64,000 nt of DNA, taken from positions 39,104,059 to 39,168,058 of the forward strand of contig NC_064755.1 in the NCBI RefSeq assembly GCF_011397635.1, written 5' to 3'. Made by a program: the position numbers and the translations under genes. This document shows positions 22,254 to 32,960 of this stretch, one piece after another. Under the pieces are notes generated by a model. That model saw only the letters and a program-made list of their open reading frames with translations. It had not been told where the DNA came from and made no database searches. This DNA is from Epinephelus fuscoguttatus. Taxonomy: Eukaryota > Chordata > Actinopteri > Perciformes > Serranidae. How positions within the stretch are numbered: the stretch's first letter is position 1; the number at the start of each line of letters is the position of its first letter.

Positions 22254-23393
22254 ATCTTTTTAAGCACCACACAATAAATTGCAAAACATAATGACTTGTC
22301 AGGAAAACATGATGCATCTCGGAGGACGTCAATAAACTTGTTCTATTTTTATCAGCTGCTAATTTTATGTTATTTATTGTTATTCATTTATTCATTTTCC
22401 TATTTATCCATTTATTTAATCAATTGTGTGCTTATTTATTTATTTACTTTCATAAAGTAAATAAGAAGTGCACACATGGGCTTATCAGACACGATTTGTT
22501 GTGGTGGTGAAACATTTGCCTCTGTCAGAAAGAAAACATTATCACATTAAATTTATGATGTCTAATTCTTTCTTTCATTTACTTTTAAAATGTTTTATTT
22601 CATTCACCACAGCTGACAATTTAACTAAAACTGAAATATGTCTTTAAATGATAACAGATTTTTCTATTTTTGTTTTTAGAATTTTTGTTAATTTAACTTC
22701 ATCCTACAACTGTGATTTTTACTTCCTTTTGGATTTTAAAATAATAAAGTTGTTGGAAAGTCACTTCCGCAGCTCTGTTTGTGTATTTTATTTTACAGTT
22801 GTTAGTGTTTAAACTCAGGTTCATTATATCAGGTCAAACATCTCATCTGACATCAATACAACATTTAATACTCATGTCACGTTCAGAAGTTAAAACCTTT
22901 AAAACTGTTAGATTATGATGTCATCCTTTTTATATCCAGTGTTAAGACATTAACTTCTGAAGGATGTACTGTGTTCTGCGTGACAGGCAATACACAACCG
23001 TCCAAAATGATTATTAACAAATATAATCAGAATCACAAATACTGGCTTTAAAGTCCATTCATAAAACAGAGCATTTAATTGAGACCCATTAAGTCCATTC
23101 CAGTGGATTCTGGGTGAGACGATGGTAAACTGCTACGATTCATCAGCAAAAGGAAACACTGCTGTGATATGAATATGATAATAATGTAATAACATCAGTG
23201 AATCAGGTATACTGTACAGAGCGCTGCAGCAGGTTCACACAGGTTCAGGTTTATGAGGTGATTTTCTGTGTGAGAGGTGAAAATGGGGACAAAAGGATTC
23301 TTTACTCAGCAACGAGTCAAACAGGTCTGACTCCATTTTAACAAACACCTGTCAAAATCAGTGCTGCTATGTTTTACCTGCTTCCACAGGTCT
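22248..23393. other. AT-rich intergenic DNA, nothing recognised
   Basis: A TTTATTTA-rich stretch (22365-22450) and ordinary AT-rich sequence; no frame or repeat family stands out. Confidence 0.5.
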
Positions 23394-24022
23394 GAAGAAG
23401 AAGAAGAAGGAAAAGGAAAAAGAAAAGAGGAATGAGAAGAGGAAGGAGAAATAGAAGAAGAAAGAGGAGGAGGAGGAGGAGGAGGAAAAGATGAAGGAGA
23501 AGTAGAAGAAAAAAGAAAAGAAAGAAGAGGAACGAGAAGAAGCAGGTGAAGAAATAGGAAAAGGAGGAGGAGAAGAGGAAGGAGAAATAGAAGAAGAAAG
23601 AGGAGGATAAGACCAAGGAGGAGATGGAGAAGAAGAAGAAGAAGAAGAAGAAGAAGAATTAAAAAAAAGAAGAATGGGAATAAGAAGAAGGAGAGGTAAA
23701 AGAAAAGGAGGAAGAGGAGGAGGAGAGGAAAAAGAGGAAGAAGGAGAAGAAGGTAAAGAAGCAGGAGAAGAAGAAAAAGAAGAAGGAGGAGCAGGAGAAG
23801 ACGAAGGAGAGGAAGGAGGAGGAGGAGGAGGAAAAGATAAAGGAGAAGAAGCAGATGAAGTAAAAAATGAGGAAAAGGGGGAGGAGAGGAAAAAGAGGAA
23901 GAAGGAGAAGAAGGTAAAGAAGCAAAAGTAGAGGAAGGAGGAGGAGAAGGAGGAGGAGGAGGAGAAAAAGAATGAGATGTAAAAGAAGAAGGAGGAGAGG
24001 TAAAAGAGGAAGGGGGGGGGGG
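23394..24022. repeat. Polypurine tract (GAA/GGA)n, ~630 bp
   Basis: The plus strand is almost wholly A and G (GAAGAAGAAG, GGAGGAGGAG and mixtures) with only scattered T or C, ending in a run of G. Long open frames on both strands (Glu/Lys-rich on plus, Ser/Phe/Leu-rich on minus) are low-complexity products of the tract. Internal mirror symmetry is high, as needed for triplex (H-DNA) formation. Confidence 0.95.
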
Positions 24023-24775
24023 ATACAGGAAGAGAAATTCTTCAGTGCTACCGGCTTCCTACTGGTTCCCTGTAGGTCTGAACATAGTTGCTCTCCAACA
24101 TGTGGAGACAGAAAGTCACTGACATGTTGGGGAGTAACCAGTATGATCCACTGGTCTCCAGCACAGACCATTAAAGTCATCTTCACCCAGATATGTTGCA
24201 TCTGATTCTCCTACAAACAAAAACCTGCTGACGTTTGGAAAAACCCAGACGGTGGTTTAACATCACTTCCTGTTGTCAAAGACTCCCATCACTGTCCCTC
24301 CTCATATCACAGATCAGACCAGTCGTCATTAGTCTTTGGTGTGTTGTCACTGTGTTTCTTCTTCTTTGGTCCACAGGTTGGATCAACATGAAGGGTTAAC
24401 TGTGGATGAATAAATCAATAAATCATGAATATGACATGAAACATGTCGTCCAGGACGCAGCTGGCCTCGTTCTACATAATCACATCAGCCTGCTTGTTTT
24501 CAGCCTGATGGCCTCTCTGCTCCGCTCAGCTCTGCTGCGGCTCTAATAATTGGCCTGGAGGTTACTGTAATCTCATTACTTCTCCCAGTAACACAGGCCC
24601 ATAATGCACTGCTGTTAGATCTTCAGTTAGTATATTACAGATACTGACCTGAGAGAGTGCGCACACACTAAACATCAACAGAATTATTAATGAAAGACTG
24701 CGTCAATATGGAAACGAGAGACATGACTCCAACAGATGTTTTCAACCAGGTATTCCTGCAGGAGGACAACATGAG
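24023..24775. other. Intergenic DNA, nothing recognised
   Basis: Moderate-complexity sequence between the purine tract and a hAT MITE. No gene or repeat family identified. Confidence 0.5.
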
Positions 24776-25027
24776 CAGCGGTGGAAGAAAAACTGAAAAA
24801 GTACAAAAGTTTTAGCTCTAAAATATGTTTAAAGTACAATATATATAGTATATACTAAAAATAATACATCATAATTTGTTTGTTGTTTTTATTTTGTATT
24901 AATAATCTAAAGATGTCACATAAATGTAGTGCAGTAAAAATATTTCCCTCTCAGGTGTAGTGGAGGTATAAAGTAGCAGAAAATAGAAAGTACCTGAGTA
25001 AATGTACTGAGTTACTTTACACCACTG
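24776..25027. mobile_element. hAT MITE, CAGTGGTGG family, 252 bp
   Basis: Begins CAGCGGTGGAAGAAA and ends CTTTACACCACTG. The body has the family's AGTGCAGTAAAAATATTTCCC phrase region (split here by mutations) and AAAGTAGCAGAAAATAGAAAG-type sequence. Flanking octamers match poorly, so it is older than the copy at 2006. Confidence 0.7.
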
Positions 25028-25381
25028 AATACAAAACACACATATGTATATTTGTGTCAAGGCACATCTGGACCCTACGGGAACTCAGCAGGGACATTAG
25101 GCGTGATGTTCAGTGACTTCATCGCCACATATACTCTGGTTATAGAAATATCTTTGGCTGAGCAATGACATTAAGCGAACAAATACTGAACAAAATTAGG
25201 AATTCATTTTTAAAAAAGTAAATCTAAATAATTAAATCTTGTAAATATTAAGGATGAAACAGGACAGAAAGGTGAAGGAGTTGAGATACTTTGATATATG
25301 GGACTCTTATTATTTTGAAGTCACATCAGCTGATGTCGTGGTAGTTCTGCAAGTATTTGGTCATAAAATAAAGAAACTTAA
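25028..25381. other. Spacer, ends in TTAA target site
   Basis: No gene. The last four bases, TTAA (25378-25381), are the left copy of the target duplication of the next element. Confidence 0.5.
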
Positions 25382-26582
25382 AGAGGCAACAGATAGCATC
25401 TTTTCCTAAATATATCATTATGAAAATAATGTGGGTTGCACAGGGTAGTGGCCACAGTAAAATCAGACTATCAGCATTTACATAGGTTACTTAGTGGCTG
25501 TGCAATAAGCTTCTGCCACCGGTGCAGAAATTTCGTGGAAAAATCTGCTTTGCGGCAGGAAACGCGTCATGTATTGTGAAACTGGTCGGTCAGCCAATCA
25601 GGGACTGGAGCTGGTCCTTATGAGGAGTTAGGCACAATGGCAGACAAGTTTGGAGACAAGTGAAAAACGGCCTAGCAAAAGAAAAGGAGCTCCTCTGTGT
25701 GAGGAGGCAAAGAAGAGCAAAAAGCAGAGTGATAGAAGAAGAGGAAAAACAAGAGTAAACCTCAGTCAGGCGTTCAAGAGATGGAGGGAGCTCCGTGACC
25801 AAAGAGGCTTCAAAACCCATGTCCAGCTAGCTTTCTTTCTAATGGATCAGTAAGTAACACGGCTAAATGTTAGCTAGACCAGAGAGGACTGGACTGTCCT
25901 GGCTGCTAGTTCATTCCTCGCTGGCCAGCATCGCAAATCGCCACAACCAGGGAGCGAGTAGCGAGTGTTGGTCGGCTGACATCCTGGTTGCCATTCTACG
26001 GCAGCCCTCGGACAGTGATACCCCCCTCCCTTCCTTCTGTTCTCTTCTCACGGAGGCAGCTATCGACGGACATCGCCCAGCTAAGTGAACACTGAACTTT
26101 GTTTCCCATTCAATTTGAGCCCCAACCGGCCGCATCGTTTCCATACGGTAGCGTTTATTCTAGAATGGGGACTGTTTACATGTGCATATTGGTATAATTC
26201 CACTGTGTCTACTGTTGTTTGTACTGATACTGTACATATTGGTATCATTTACTGTGAGCTGTTTGTACTGGTACTGTGCATTCTGCTATAATTATTTGCA
26301 TTACTATTTGTTTTTTCTTCAGATAAATCTGATAATTGTTGCTCGGTCTCTTTACTCATTTATTTAGTAGAGTGTCCACACACCTTCTCATTCTACATAT
26401 ACATAGAGGTATACTGGTGGCTTTACAGCCTACATTTTATTTAATTTAGAGAGTCTAACAGAGTCATATTATTGATTATCTCTGATCCCCATGGCCAATT
26501 TGGTCATTGCGACAGTGCGATGCAGCACCACTGACGTGGCGCCAAGCTAAAAAAAAAAAAATTAATCCTATCTGTTGCCTCT
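25382..26582 (+). mobile_element. TTAA-flanked DNA transposon (Kolobok/piggyBac-like), 1.2 kb
   Basis: A 1201-bp element lies between two TTAA tetranucleotides (25378-25381, 26583-26586). Its ends are perfect inverted repeats AGAGGCAACAGATAG. TTAA duplications are typical of piggyBac and Kolobok; an AG...CT end fits Kolobok better, since piggyBac usually starts CCY. Inside are a CCAAT box (25595-25600), a short coding exon (25653-25849) with a proper donor, and TACTGTACATATTGG-type internal repeats (26180-26290). No transposase core is present, so the copy depends on another for movement. Confidence 0.75.
25653..25849 (+). CDS. Transposon-encoded basic protein, first-exon fragment
   Basis: About 66 codons read ETSEKRPSKRKGAPLCEEAK, then a basic stretch, then VNLSQAFKRWRELRDQRGFK and QLAFFLMD, followed by a donor (A/GTAAGT, exon end 25849). 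I recall similar xxAFxRWRxLRDxKGxxxDxxLAxFLLD segments in predicted fish proteins that derive from transposons; their function is not known to me. The only nearby ATG (25637, reading MADKFGDK then stop) is one base out of frame, so this copy looks broken at its start. Lys/Arg-rich residues 5-35 suggest nuclear targeting or DNA binding. The next exon is not recognisable. Confidence 0.45.
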
Positions 26583-26586
26583 TTAA

Positions 26587-26761
26587 GATTAGTTCTGAGT
26601 CAAAGATGATACTGAAGTTTCTCATCTGTTGGCGCGGTCTAAATCCTGGAGAAGTTAATGCTGTAGCCAGTTTGTGTCTCTGAGCGCTAAAACCTAATAA
26701 AATAAAATAAAAGTGAAACATCAGTTAGATTTCATGACAGTTTGAGCTGTCATGTTTTCTA
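26587..26761. other. Short intergenic spacer
   Basis: Nothing recognised. Confidence 0.5.
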
Positions 26762-27135
26762 CCTGAAGCTAATGCGATGAAGCTGAAGCTGAGCTGATGT
26801 GATGAAGCTGAAGATGAAGCTGATGGAGGAGCAGCTGATGGATGTTTGATCCCAGTTTGCAGCAGCAGGTCTATGTTTGGATGGAGCTTTTGTGATGAAG
26901 CTAAGGTGGAGCTGATGAAGCTGAGGCAGTGCTGTTATAATGAAGCTCAGACTAAGCTGACGTAATGAAACTAAGCTGATATGAAAAAGGTGAAGCTAAA
27001 GTGATGAAGCTGAAGATGATGTGACGAAGCTGACACTGAAGTGATGAAGCTAAAGCTCATGCGATGAAGCTGAAGCTGATGGAGTAGCAGGTCTGTGTGG
27101 GGTGGAGCTGTTGTGATTAGGCTGAAGATGATGAA
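26762..27135 (+). repeat. Degenerate GATGAAGCTGAAGCT minisatellite
   Basis: Irregular repeats of GATGAAGCT(GAAGCT) with variable spacers. A larger direct duplication is also visible (AGCAGCAGGTCTATGTTTGG vs AGTAGCAGGTCTGTGTGGGG). There is no consistent open frame through it. Confidence 0.75.
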
Positions 27136-28659
27136 GGAGCAGCAGCTGGTGGATTGTGTACGTGGGGTGGAGCAGCAGTGGGCAGGTACAGAGGCCCGGC
27201 TGCAGCCTCCCTTACATAAAGCGCGTTATGAAACACAGTCAACAGTCTGTTTTGATTCATGCGGTCGTGAGTCACTTCCACCGAGGCCTGAAAAAGTAAC
27301 AGTATTATATCATCACAGATTGTGCTGCAGCAGGACGAGTGCTCCAGAGTACTGTGGGCTGATCTCTAGTACGCTTCACTGGCAGGACTGCTTCACTCTG
27401 CACTTCACAGCAACATTTTACTTCATACAACTCTATTAATATTCAGAGTAAAGGTGGTGTTTTAATCCATCGGCCTCATGTTTCCCTCGTGTGCTTAATT
27501 ACACTGTAAATGTAAGTGTGTTTCCTGTCACCTAGTTTTCACTCACTCGTAATCCAGATTTCTTCTTGACTTTGAGTCAGAACACAGAGTTTTCTCTCAC
27601 AGGTCTGTGCTGCTGCATGCCCCATTTTACTAACGTGTATCTGAGTCTTATAATATTCTATCCAGATCAATATGACTGTTGAATTCTATTGATGTCATCT
27701 GCATTAATTTAATCTGCATCTGCATGTGTCATAAAATGTTTGTAATCAGTAATGTTTTATCGTTTCATGTTCTGTTCTGTGTTGCCTTGAATTTGCGAAG
27801 AAAAAATCAGTTTTTCTTGCATGCATTGAGAGAAAACAGTGACGATATTAACGATAGCTCCCATCAGGCCGAAGGTCCCAGTATACTCCATCAGAGCTGT
27901 GAGGTGATGATCAAACAGCCTTCAGGCCTTCAGCAGAGGATCACCAAAGTTACAGAACATCTCGTGTCTGTTTAACTTTGCAGGTTTTCCTCTGTGTGTC
28001 TCCGTCAGCCAGACACTGCAGCAGCAGCAGCAGCAGCATCAAAGCCTTCTGATTGGTTAAATGTGTTTGAATTCACATGTGATCTGAAGAAGAAGCTCCT
28101 GAGAGGAACGAGCCAGAGATGCTGTTCAAAGAGGAGCAGACGCAGCTGAAAACTAATCACCACACAGCTGAGGACGCTAATGTGGTTAGAGTCTCTGATG
28201 AGGACAGGAAGTCACTAACAAACCAACAGATGATGAGCCTCTGCTCTCTGATTGGGTTAAAGGATCGACATCAAACGGCTCAGCTCGCACAGCTGTCAGT
28301 CACAGGCGGAGCCGGCTGATTGGTCCGCACTAAAGTCCACCTGAAGAAAGACCTGAAAACAATTTAATATTTAATTTTGTGTAAAATGATACATGTCTGT
28401 TTCATGTATCTGTTTCATTCCTACAAATGTGTACCACAAAAAGCGTCTGATCATCAGAAATACAAACAAAGATAAATTCTGACTCTAACTCGCTCCCAGC
28501 TTGTCAAAAAAAGAAGCTCGGTCAGTGGCCTGACGCATCAAACTATGACATACTCCTCTTGCGTCAGTTTTGCACATCAGTTTCTGCTCAATACATGCAA
28601 AGTGTCTTCCAGTTACATTTAGGCACCAAAACAACTTGGTTAGGTTTAGAAAAAGACCT
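27136..28659. other. Intergenic DNA, no confident gene
   Basis: A short (CAG)n run lies at 28017-28037. The plus frame 28119-28319 follows an acceptor-like TTTGCAG at 27984 but matches no family I know and has no clear partner exon. Left as unassigned. Confidence 0.4.
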
Positions 28660-28770
28660 GGGGCCGGTTGCACAAAGGACCTTGAATTAGGATTTTTCCT
28701 TTAAGTCTGAGTTAAGGTCTCCTTGATAAAAAAAATTCAGTTGCACAAAACATCCTCAAGTCTTCTCCTT

Positions 28771-29255
28771 AAAGGAGCTATATGTAAGAAATCTAAAGCA
28801 AATAGTCGTAAAATCCTCCTAATATGTCACAGAGACTGATGAATAATGTTCATATAACATACTGATCTCACTGACAACAATAGTACAGCCAGAATATTCA
28901 CATTTAAAAAAAGATTTTGCAGTCCGCAAATCATGTTTATGTTTTTAATTTGTGTTTTGGCCTGTTGTGCCACCCACCGCCGTCTACCACAGACAGTAGA
29001 GTCTCAGCATCAGTTACAGTTACGAGCAGAGAAGCCGGACTTGCTCGAACGGTCCGCTGGAAAACCGAAGATCACGGACGCGGCGACACAACCCTGCCAC
29101 GGCAGCTGCCCGTGGGCAAACAAATCAGTCTCCAGCGTGCCGCTGTCCAGCAACCTCGAATCTGTAGGGGAGGAGGGGGCGGACATGACTTGCGACAGTA
29201 TTTTGAATTTGAGTGCAGTAACCATTTTGGCCGCATTCTTACATACAGCGCCTTT
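28771..29255. mobile_element. TTAA-type MITE nested in Harbinger, 485 bp
   Basis: The left end AAAGGAGCTATATGTAAGAA and the minus-strand right end AAAGGCGCTGTATGTAAGAA are inverted repeats with two differences. The left flank is TTAA; the right is TTCA, one change away. So this is a Kolobok- or piggyBac-like MITE. The open frames inside (28917-29315 and overlapping ones) are incidental. Confidence 0.7.
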
Positions 29256-29424
29256 CAGGTTTCCTTAAAATGTTTGCCTACGGATTTAAGTTCTTCATTT
29301 TGGTCTTACACTTAAGGGATTGCTTAAAGTTTGTTAAACTGCTGCACAAAGAACCTTAGTAAGCAGAATAAGGACAAAAACAAAGTACGTCTGATTTCAT
29401 CTTAACTGCGACATTGTTGAGTTT

Positions 29425-29619
29425 ATGGAGATAAATGAGAAAAACAAAGGCATCCTGAGAAGAGTGCTCTGTGACCGGGAGAACCCAATGGACACACTTA
29501 ATGATGAGCAACTGATTTGCACTTTAGATTTTACCAGAAGTCAGTTTATGATTGTGACCGTCTGGAGTTTGATCACTCAACTTTCCAAAGCTGCACTCTT
29601 TCAGCCCTTTTATAAGTAA
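29425..29619 (+). pseudogene. Harbinger transposase N-terminal fragment
   Basis: From an ATG, the reading begins MEINEKNKGILRRVLCDREN and continues with PMDTLNDEQLICTLDFTRSQF. The R-V-x-x-D-R-x-N-P-x-[DE] motif followed by a D/E-rich helix and a F-x-[RK]-x-x-[FI] motif is typical of the region preceding the DDE domain in PIF-Harbinger/HARBI1 proteins. The frame then loses similarity and stops. It is a transposon relic, not the host harbi1 gene. Confidence 0.6.
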
Positions 29620-29736
29620 TGATTGCTCTGTGGTTTTATGCAACAAGATCTTTCCAGTCAGTTACCTGCGAGATATTTCACGTAAGCCTTAAGTGTCATA
29701 CTTAAGGAGCACACGGTGCTCTGTGCCGCTGGCCCC

Positions 29737-30123
29737 ACGGTTTTGGTTAAAATAAGTATGTTTGTCACATTAATTACGTACTTAACTGACTACCCTTAGG
29801 TGATATAAGTTAAGTATGTTCAGTTAGTCAACTTACATACATAATTTGAAATAAGTCAGCGATGACACAAACATTGGTTTCAAAGTCCTGTGTTTGTTTG
29901 ACACATCCATCCACCCCAACCTTTCTATGTGGACTTTGTTGCACTTGGTACTACACCATGCCACCTTTGCTCCCGTCATAGTTACTATGGTTTGATGCAT
30001 AGATCCACTGACTGGTAGGAAGAGAGAATGCCCATGGAGGTGAAGACAAGGAGGGGTGCAGCTTACCTCTTTGGTAAGATGGGACCTGTTTTATCCACAG
30101 ATCAATGATGCTGATAAATGATG
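29737..30123. other. Spacer; start of tRNA-Glu array
   Basis: From about 29990 (ATGGAGGTGAAGACAAGGAG...CCACAGATCAATGATGCTGAT) the sequence matches the 3'-flank of the other tRNA units, so it is a partial first unit. Confidence 0.6.
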
Positions 30124-30195
30124 ATTACATACCGGGAGTTGAACCCGGACCGCCTGGGTGAAAACCAGGAATCCTGACTGCTAGACCATATGGGA
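30124..30195 (-). tRNA. tRNA-Glu (TTC), copy 1, divergent
   Basis: The anticodon loop TTTTCAC (anticodon TTC), A box and B box GGTTCAACTCC are intact. The 3' side of the acceptor stem is TATGTAA instead of TATGGGA, leaving two mismatches against TCCCATA; further changes are in the D loop and variable region. The discriminator base is T rather than A. It may be a decaying copy. Confidence 0.75.
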
Positions 30196-30597
30196 CTGTT
30201 ATCTTGTGTTATCGCAGTGATTTTCTTAATCAGTTCTTAATCTGACAGCCGAAAACATGGTCCAAACAAGATTACAAAGTCAGACACTTTGAGGACTGCA
30301 AGGTCGATTTTCACATGTCACCGTGTTCTAGGATGTCACCTGATAATCTTAATATGAAAGACACGAATTTCAACATGATTCTTTCTCTGCCGTGGTTCTT
30401 TATGTCTGCAGTCGTCTGTGCGCTCCACCTCCCCATCACCACCAGTGTCTGGACTCCATGGGGGAATTATTCCTTTCTCTCACCTGATTGAAATAAGGTG
30501 CATGCAGACAGATGTGAAGGAAGGATGCAGAGAGGAGATTATGCTGCTTCCACCCCTCTTTGTGTAGATGGTACTTAGTTTCTTTGATAAAGGACAA

Positions 30598-30669
30598 TTC
30601 CCATACCGGGAGTTGAACCCGGGCCGCCTGGGTGAAAACCAGGAATCCTGACCACTAGACCATATGGGA
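30598..30669 (-). tRNA. tRNA-Glu (TTC), copy 2
   Basis: 72-nt cloverleaf: acceptor TCCCATA/TATGGGA, anticodon stem CCTGG/CCAGG around TTTTCAC, T arm CCGGG/CCCGG. One D-loop difference from copies 3-5 (GGT in place of GCGGT context). It carries delivery of glutamate to GAA (and GAG by wobble) codons. Confidence 0.95.
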
Positions 30670-31159
30670 CTGATTTCTCATGATGTGACAGTGATTTGCT
30701 GAATCAATTAATAACATCATGGCCTGAAACATGGTCAGCCTATCATCTCACTGCTCCTCATTTTAAATAGTTCTTTCTTGCTGCAGTCATGCACACCCTC
30801 CACCTCCCCATTACCACCTAGTTTTCACAGATTCATCAGCCACCACCACCAGTGTCTGGACTCCATGGGGGGATTTATGGGTGGCATATTGTGTATTGTG
30901 GGTGGTATCCAAGCACCAAAGACTTCTGTTAAATACTAGCGAGCAGAAATCACCTGTCAATCTTTACACTCATATTATGTGTTATCTTTACTTAATTCTT
31001 TTGTCTCTCCTGCTTGGAATATGGTCTATTGGTGAACTTCATATGCAGAATGAGGTGAGGACAAGGGGGGATGCATGGGGGGGAACATGTTGCTTCCTCA
31101 CGTCTTTGTTCAGATGGGACTTGGTTCCTTCACAGATTAATAATGCTGATAAATGTTGA

Positions 31160-31231
31160 TTCCCATACCGGGAGTTGAACCCGGGCCGCCTGGGTGAAAA
31201 CCAGGAATCCTGACCGCTAGACCATATGGGA
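31160..31231 (-). tRNA. tRNA-Glu (TTC), copy 3
   Basis: Consensus sequence of the array; all stems pair fully. A box TGGTCTAGCGG and B box GGTTCAACTCC match the pol III internal promoter. Confidence 0.97.
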
Positions 31232-31796
31232 TTTTCTCAATCAATTTATGATCTGTCAGCCCAAAAGCTTAATCGCAATCACAGTGCCACACCTTCTCCG
31301 TCAGCCTATCATCTTGCTGCTCCTCATTTTAGATATGTTTTTTGTCTGCTGTAGTTCTGTTTTGCTGCAGTTGTGTGCGCCCTCCACCTCCCCACTACCA
31401 CCCAGTCTTTATGGATTCATCAGCCTCATCTGCCTCAGCAGTCAGCAGCCTCAGAATCATCAGCCGCCACCACCACCACCACCAATGTCTAGACTCCATG
31501 GGGGGGGATTTAGCTTGCTGCTGCTCAGACACCCCTTGATTATAAAACATCTCCCTCTAGTGTCCAAGCACCAAAGAGTTCTTTAAATCTTAATCACCAC
31601 AAATCATCTGCACACTCATATTCTGTATTAACTATTGTTTTTATTTCATTCTTCTGTCTCCCCTGATTGAAATCAGGTCCATTGGTGGACTTCATCTCTC
31701 TATGCAGAGGGAAGTGTGGAGAAATACGTAGCTTCCTCACCTCTTAGTTCAGATGGGACTTGGTTTCTTTACAGGAATTATATTGATAAACATTGA

Positions 31797-31868
31797 TTCC
31801 CATACCGGGAGTTGAACCCGGGCCGCCTGGGTGAAAACCAGGAATCCTGACCGCTAGACCATATGGGA
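31797..31868 (-). tRNA. tRNA-Glu (TTC), copy 4
   Basis: Identical by eye to copy 3 across the gene body. Confidence 0.97.
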
Positions 31869-32099
31869 CTGATATGTTGCTTGACTCAATTTATGATCTG
31901 TCAGCCCGAAATATGGCCCAAACAAGTACACAAAGTCAGACACTTTGGGCAACGCAAAATCAATTTTTACATGTTATCAACTGTGGAGGGTCACCTGAAA
32001 ATCGTAACATTAAAGACAAGTGTGAGCTGCAGTCTCAGTATCTCAGATTGCAGTTCACAAGAAACAGCAAGACAAATCTGACCTCATCTGTTTGGGTTC

Positions 32100-32960
32100 A
32101 CCACAGCTGACCAGTTCAATGAAGCACTGTCTAAACATTCATTTATTATCTGTAACCACTTATCCTATGTAGGGTTCCTGCTGAGCATGTCGGTATAATG
32201 ACTTTAATTAGGAGAAGTGTATAGAGAGGTGAAGTTCCTCCCCCTCTGATGCCCACCATGGGATTTTATTTTAAAAAAAAATATTAGTCAACGTGGAGAC
32301 CTTAACAATGTTTTGGTCCTATTTGAACTGTGCCATGAATTACACATATGATGTTTATTTACTTAAAAGGTAATTTTGCAAGTCAAGAGGGTGACAGTTT
32401 GTTGTCTGTTTGTCGTAGTATAGTTTAGTTTTGCATGAAAGTGCTCTGTGAAGTATGTCTCTCGTCTCATACAAGATATGTTACTCACACCAACATGGCA
32501 GTTGCCTCGGCACATTACACTGCTTTCTATCAGAACGAGGGAAAAGTATTAAAAGAGGCGAAAATCAGTGACACCTGGTCTTTTGATTAGCCAGGAAGCC
32601 AAAGGACGAGCAAGAACCATTTCTAATGTAGTTCTAGTATATCCTGGAACAAAAGACACAGGCATTGCAGCTTCAGGGGAAGTGAAAGTTATGGAGTCAC
32701 TGACGCAAGTTATGTAGTCTTTCTAATTATGTATTTTCACAGTATACTTCAATAGTTTAACAACAAACTGCAACTTTCTTGACTCATGGAAATACTCGGA
32801 CTGGATCAAAAGATTATTTGTCTCCCACCGTTGACTACCACATACTTTTTTAAATGAAGCTCTAGCAAAAGTTCAGTCAGGAAGACAACTCTTTTCATGC
32901 TCAGGTTATAAGTTTCTTTCTCACTCTGCCATCCACTCCTTGCAGGAATGCTCACTCACT
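32100..32960. other. Extra spacer DNA in the tRNA array
   Basis: Includes a possible SINE-tail scrap (CATTCATTTATTATCTGTAACCACTTATCC region) and, at 32850-32958, unit sequence also present at 35120-35235 (AAATGAAGCTCTA, CAACTCTTTTCATGCTCAGG). No gene. Confidence 0.45.

Larger units (their letters stand above)
28660..29736 (+). mobile_element. PIF-Harbinger transposon remnant, ~1.1 kb
   Basis: The left end GGGGCCGGTTGCACAAAGGA and the minus-strand right end GGGGCCAGCGGCACAGAGCA are imperfect inverted repeats of the type seen in fish Harbinger elements. The start of a Harbinger transposase lies inside (29425-29619). The catalytic part is missing. A separate MITE (28771-29255) has inserted near the left end. 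The expected 3-bp target duplication is not convincing (CCT / ACG). Confidence 0.65.

Noticed and set aside
23659-24201. Minus-strand open frame of 180 codons (Ser/Leu/Phe-rich)
   Set aside because: It is the complement of the polypurine tract; low complexity and no domain. Frames on the other strand are equally long and Glu/Lys-rich.
28119-28319. Possible small gene after an acceptor-like TTTGCAG
   Set aside because: No family resemblance, no partner exon and ordinary composition.
28917-29315. 132-codon plus frame
   Set aside because: It lies mostly within the TTAA MITE nested in Harbinger and matches no protein family.
29425-29619. Host harbi1 gene
   Set aside because: The fragment lies between Harbinger terminal repeats and lacks the rest of the protein; it is a transposon relic.
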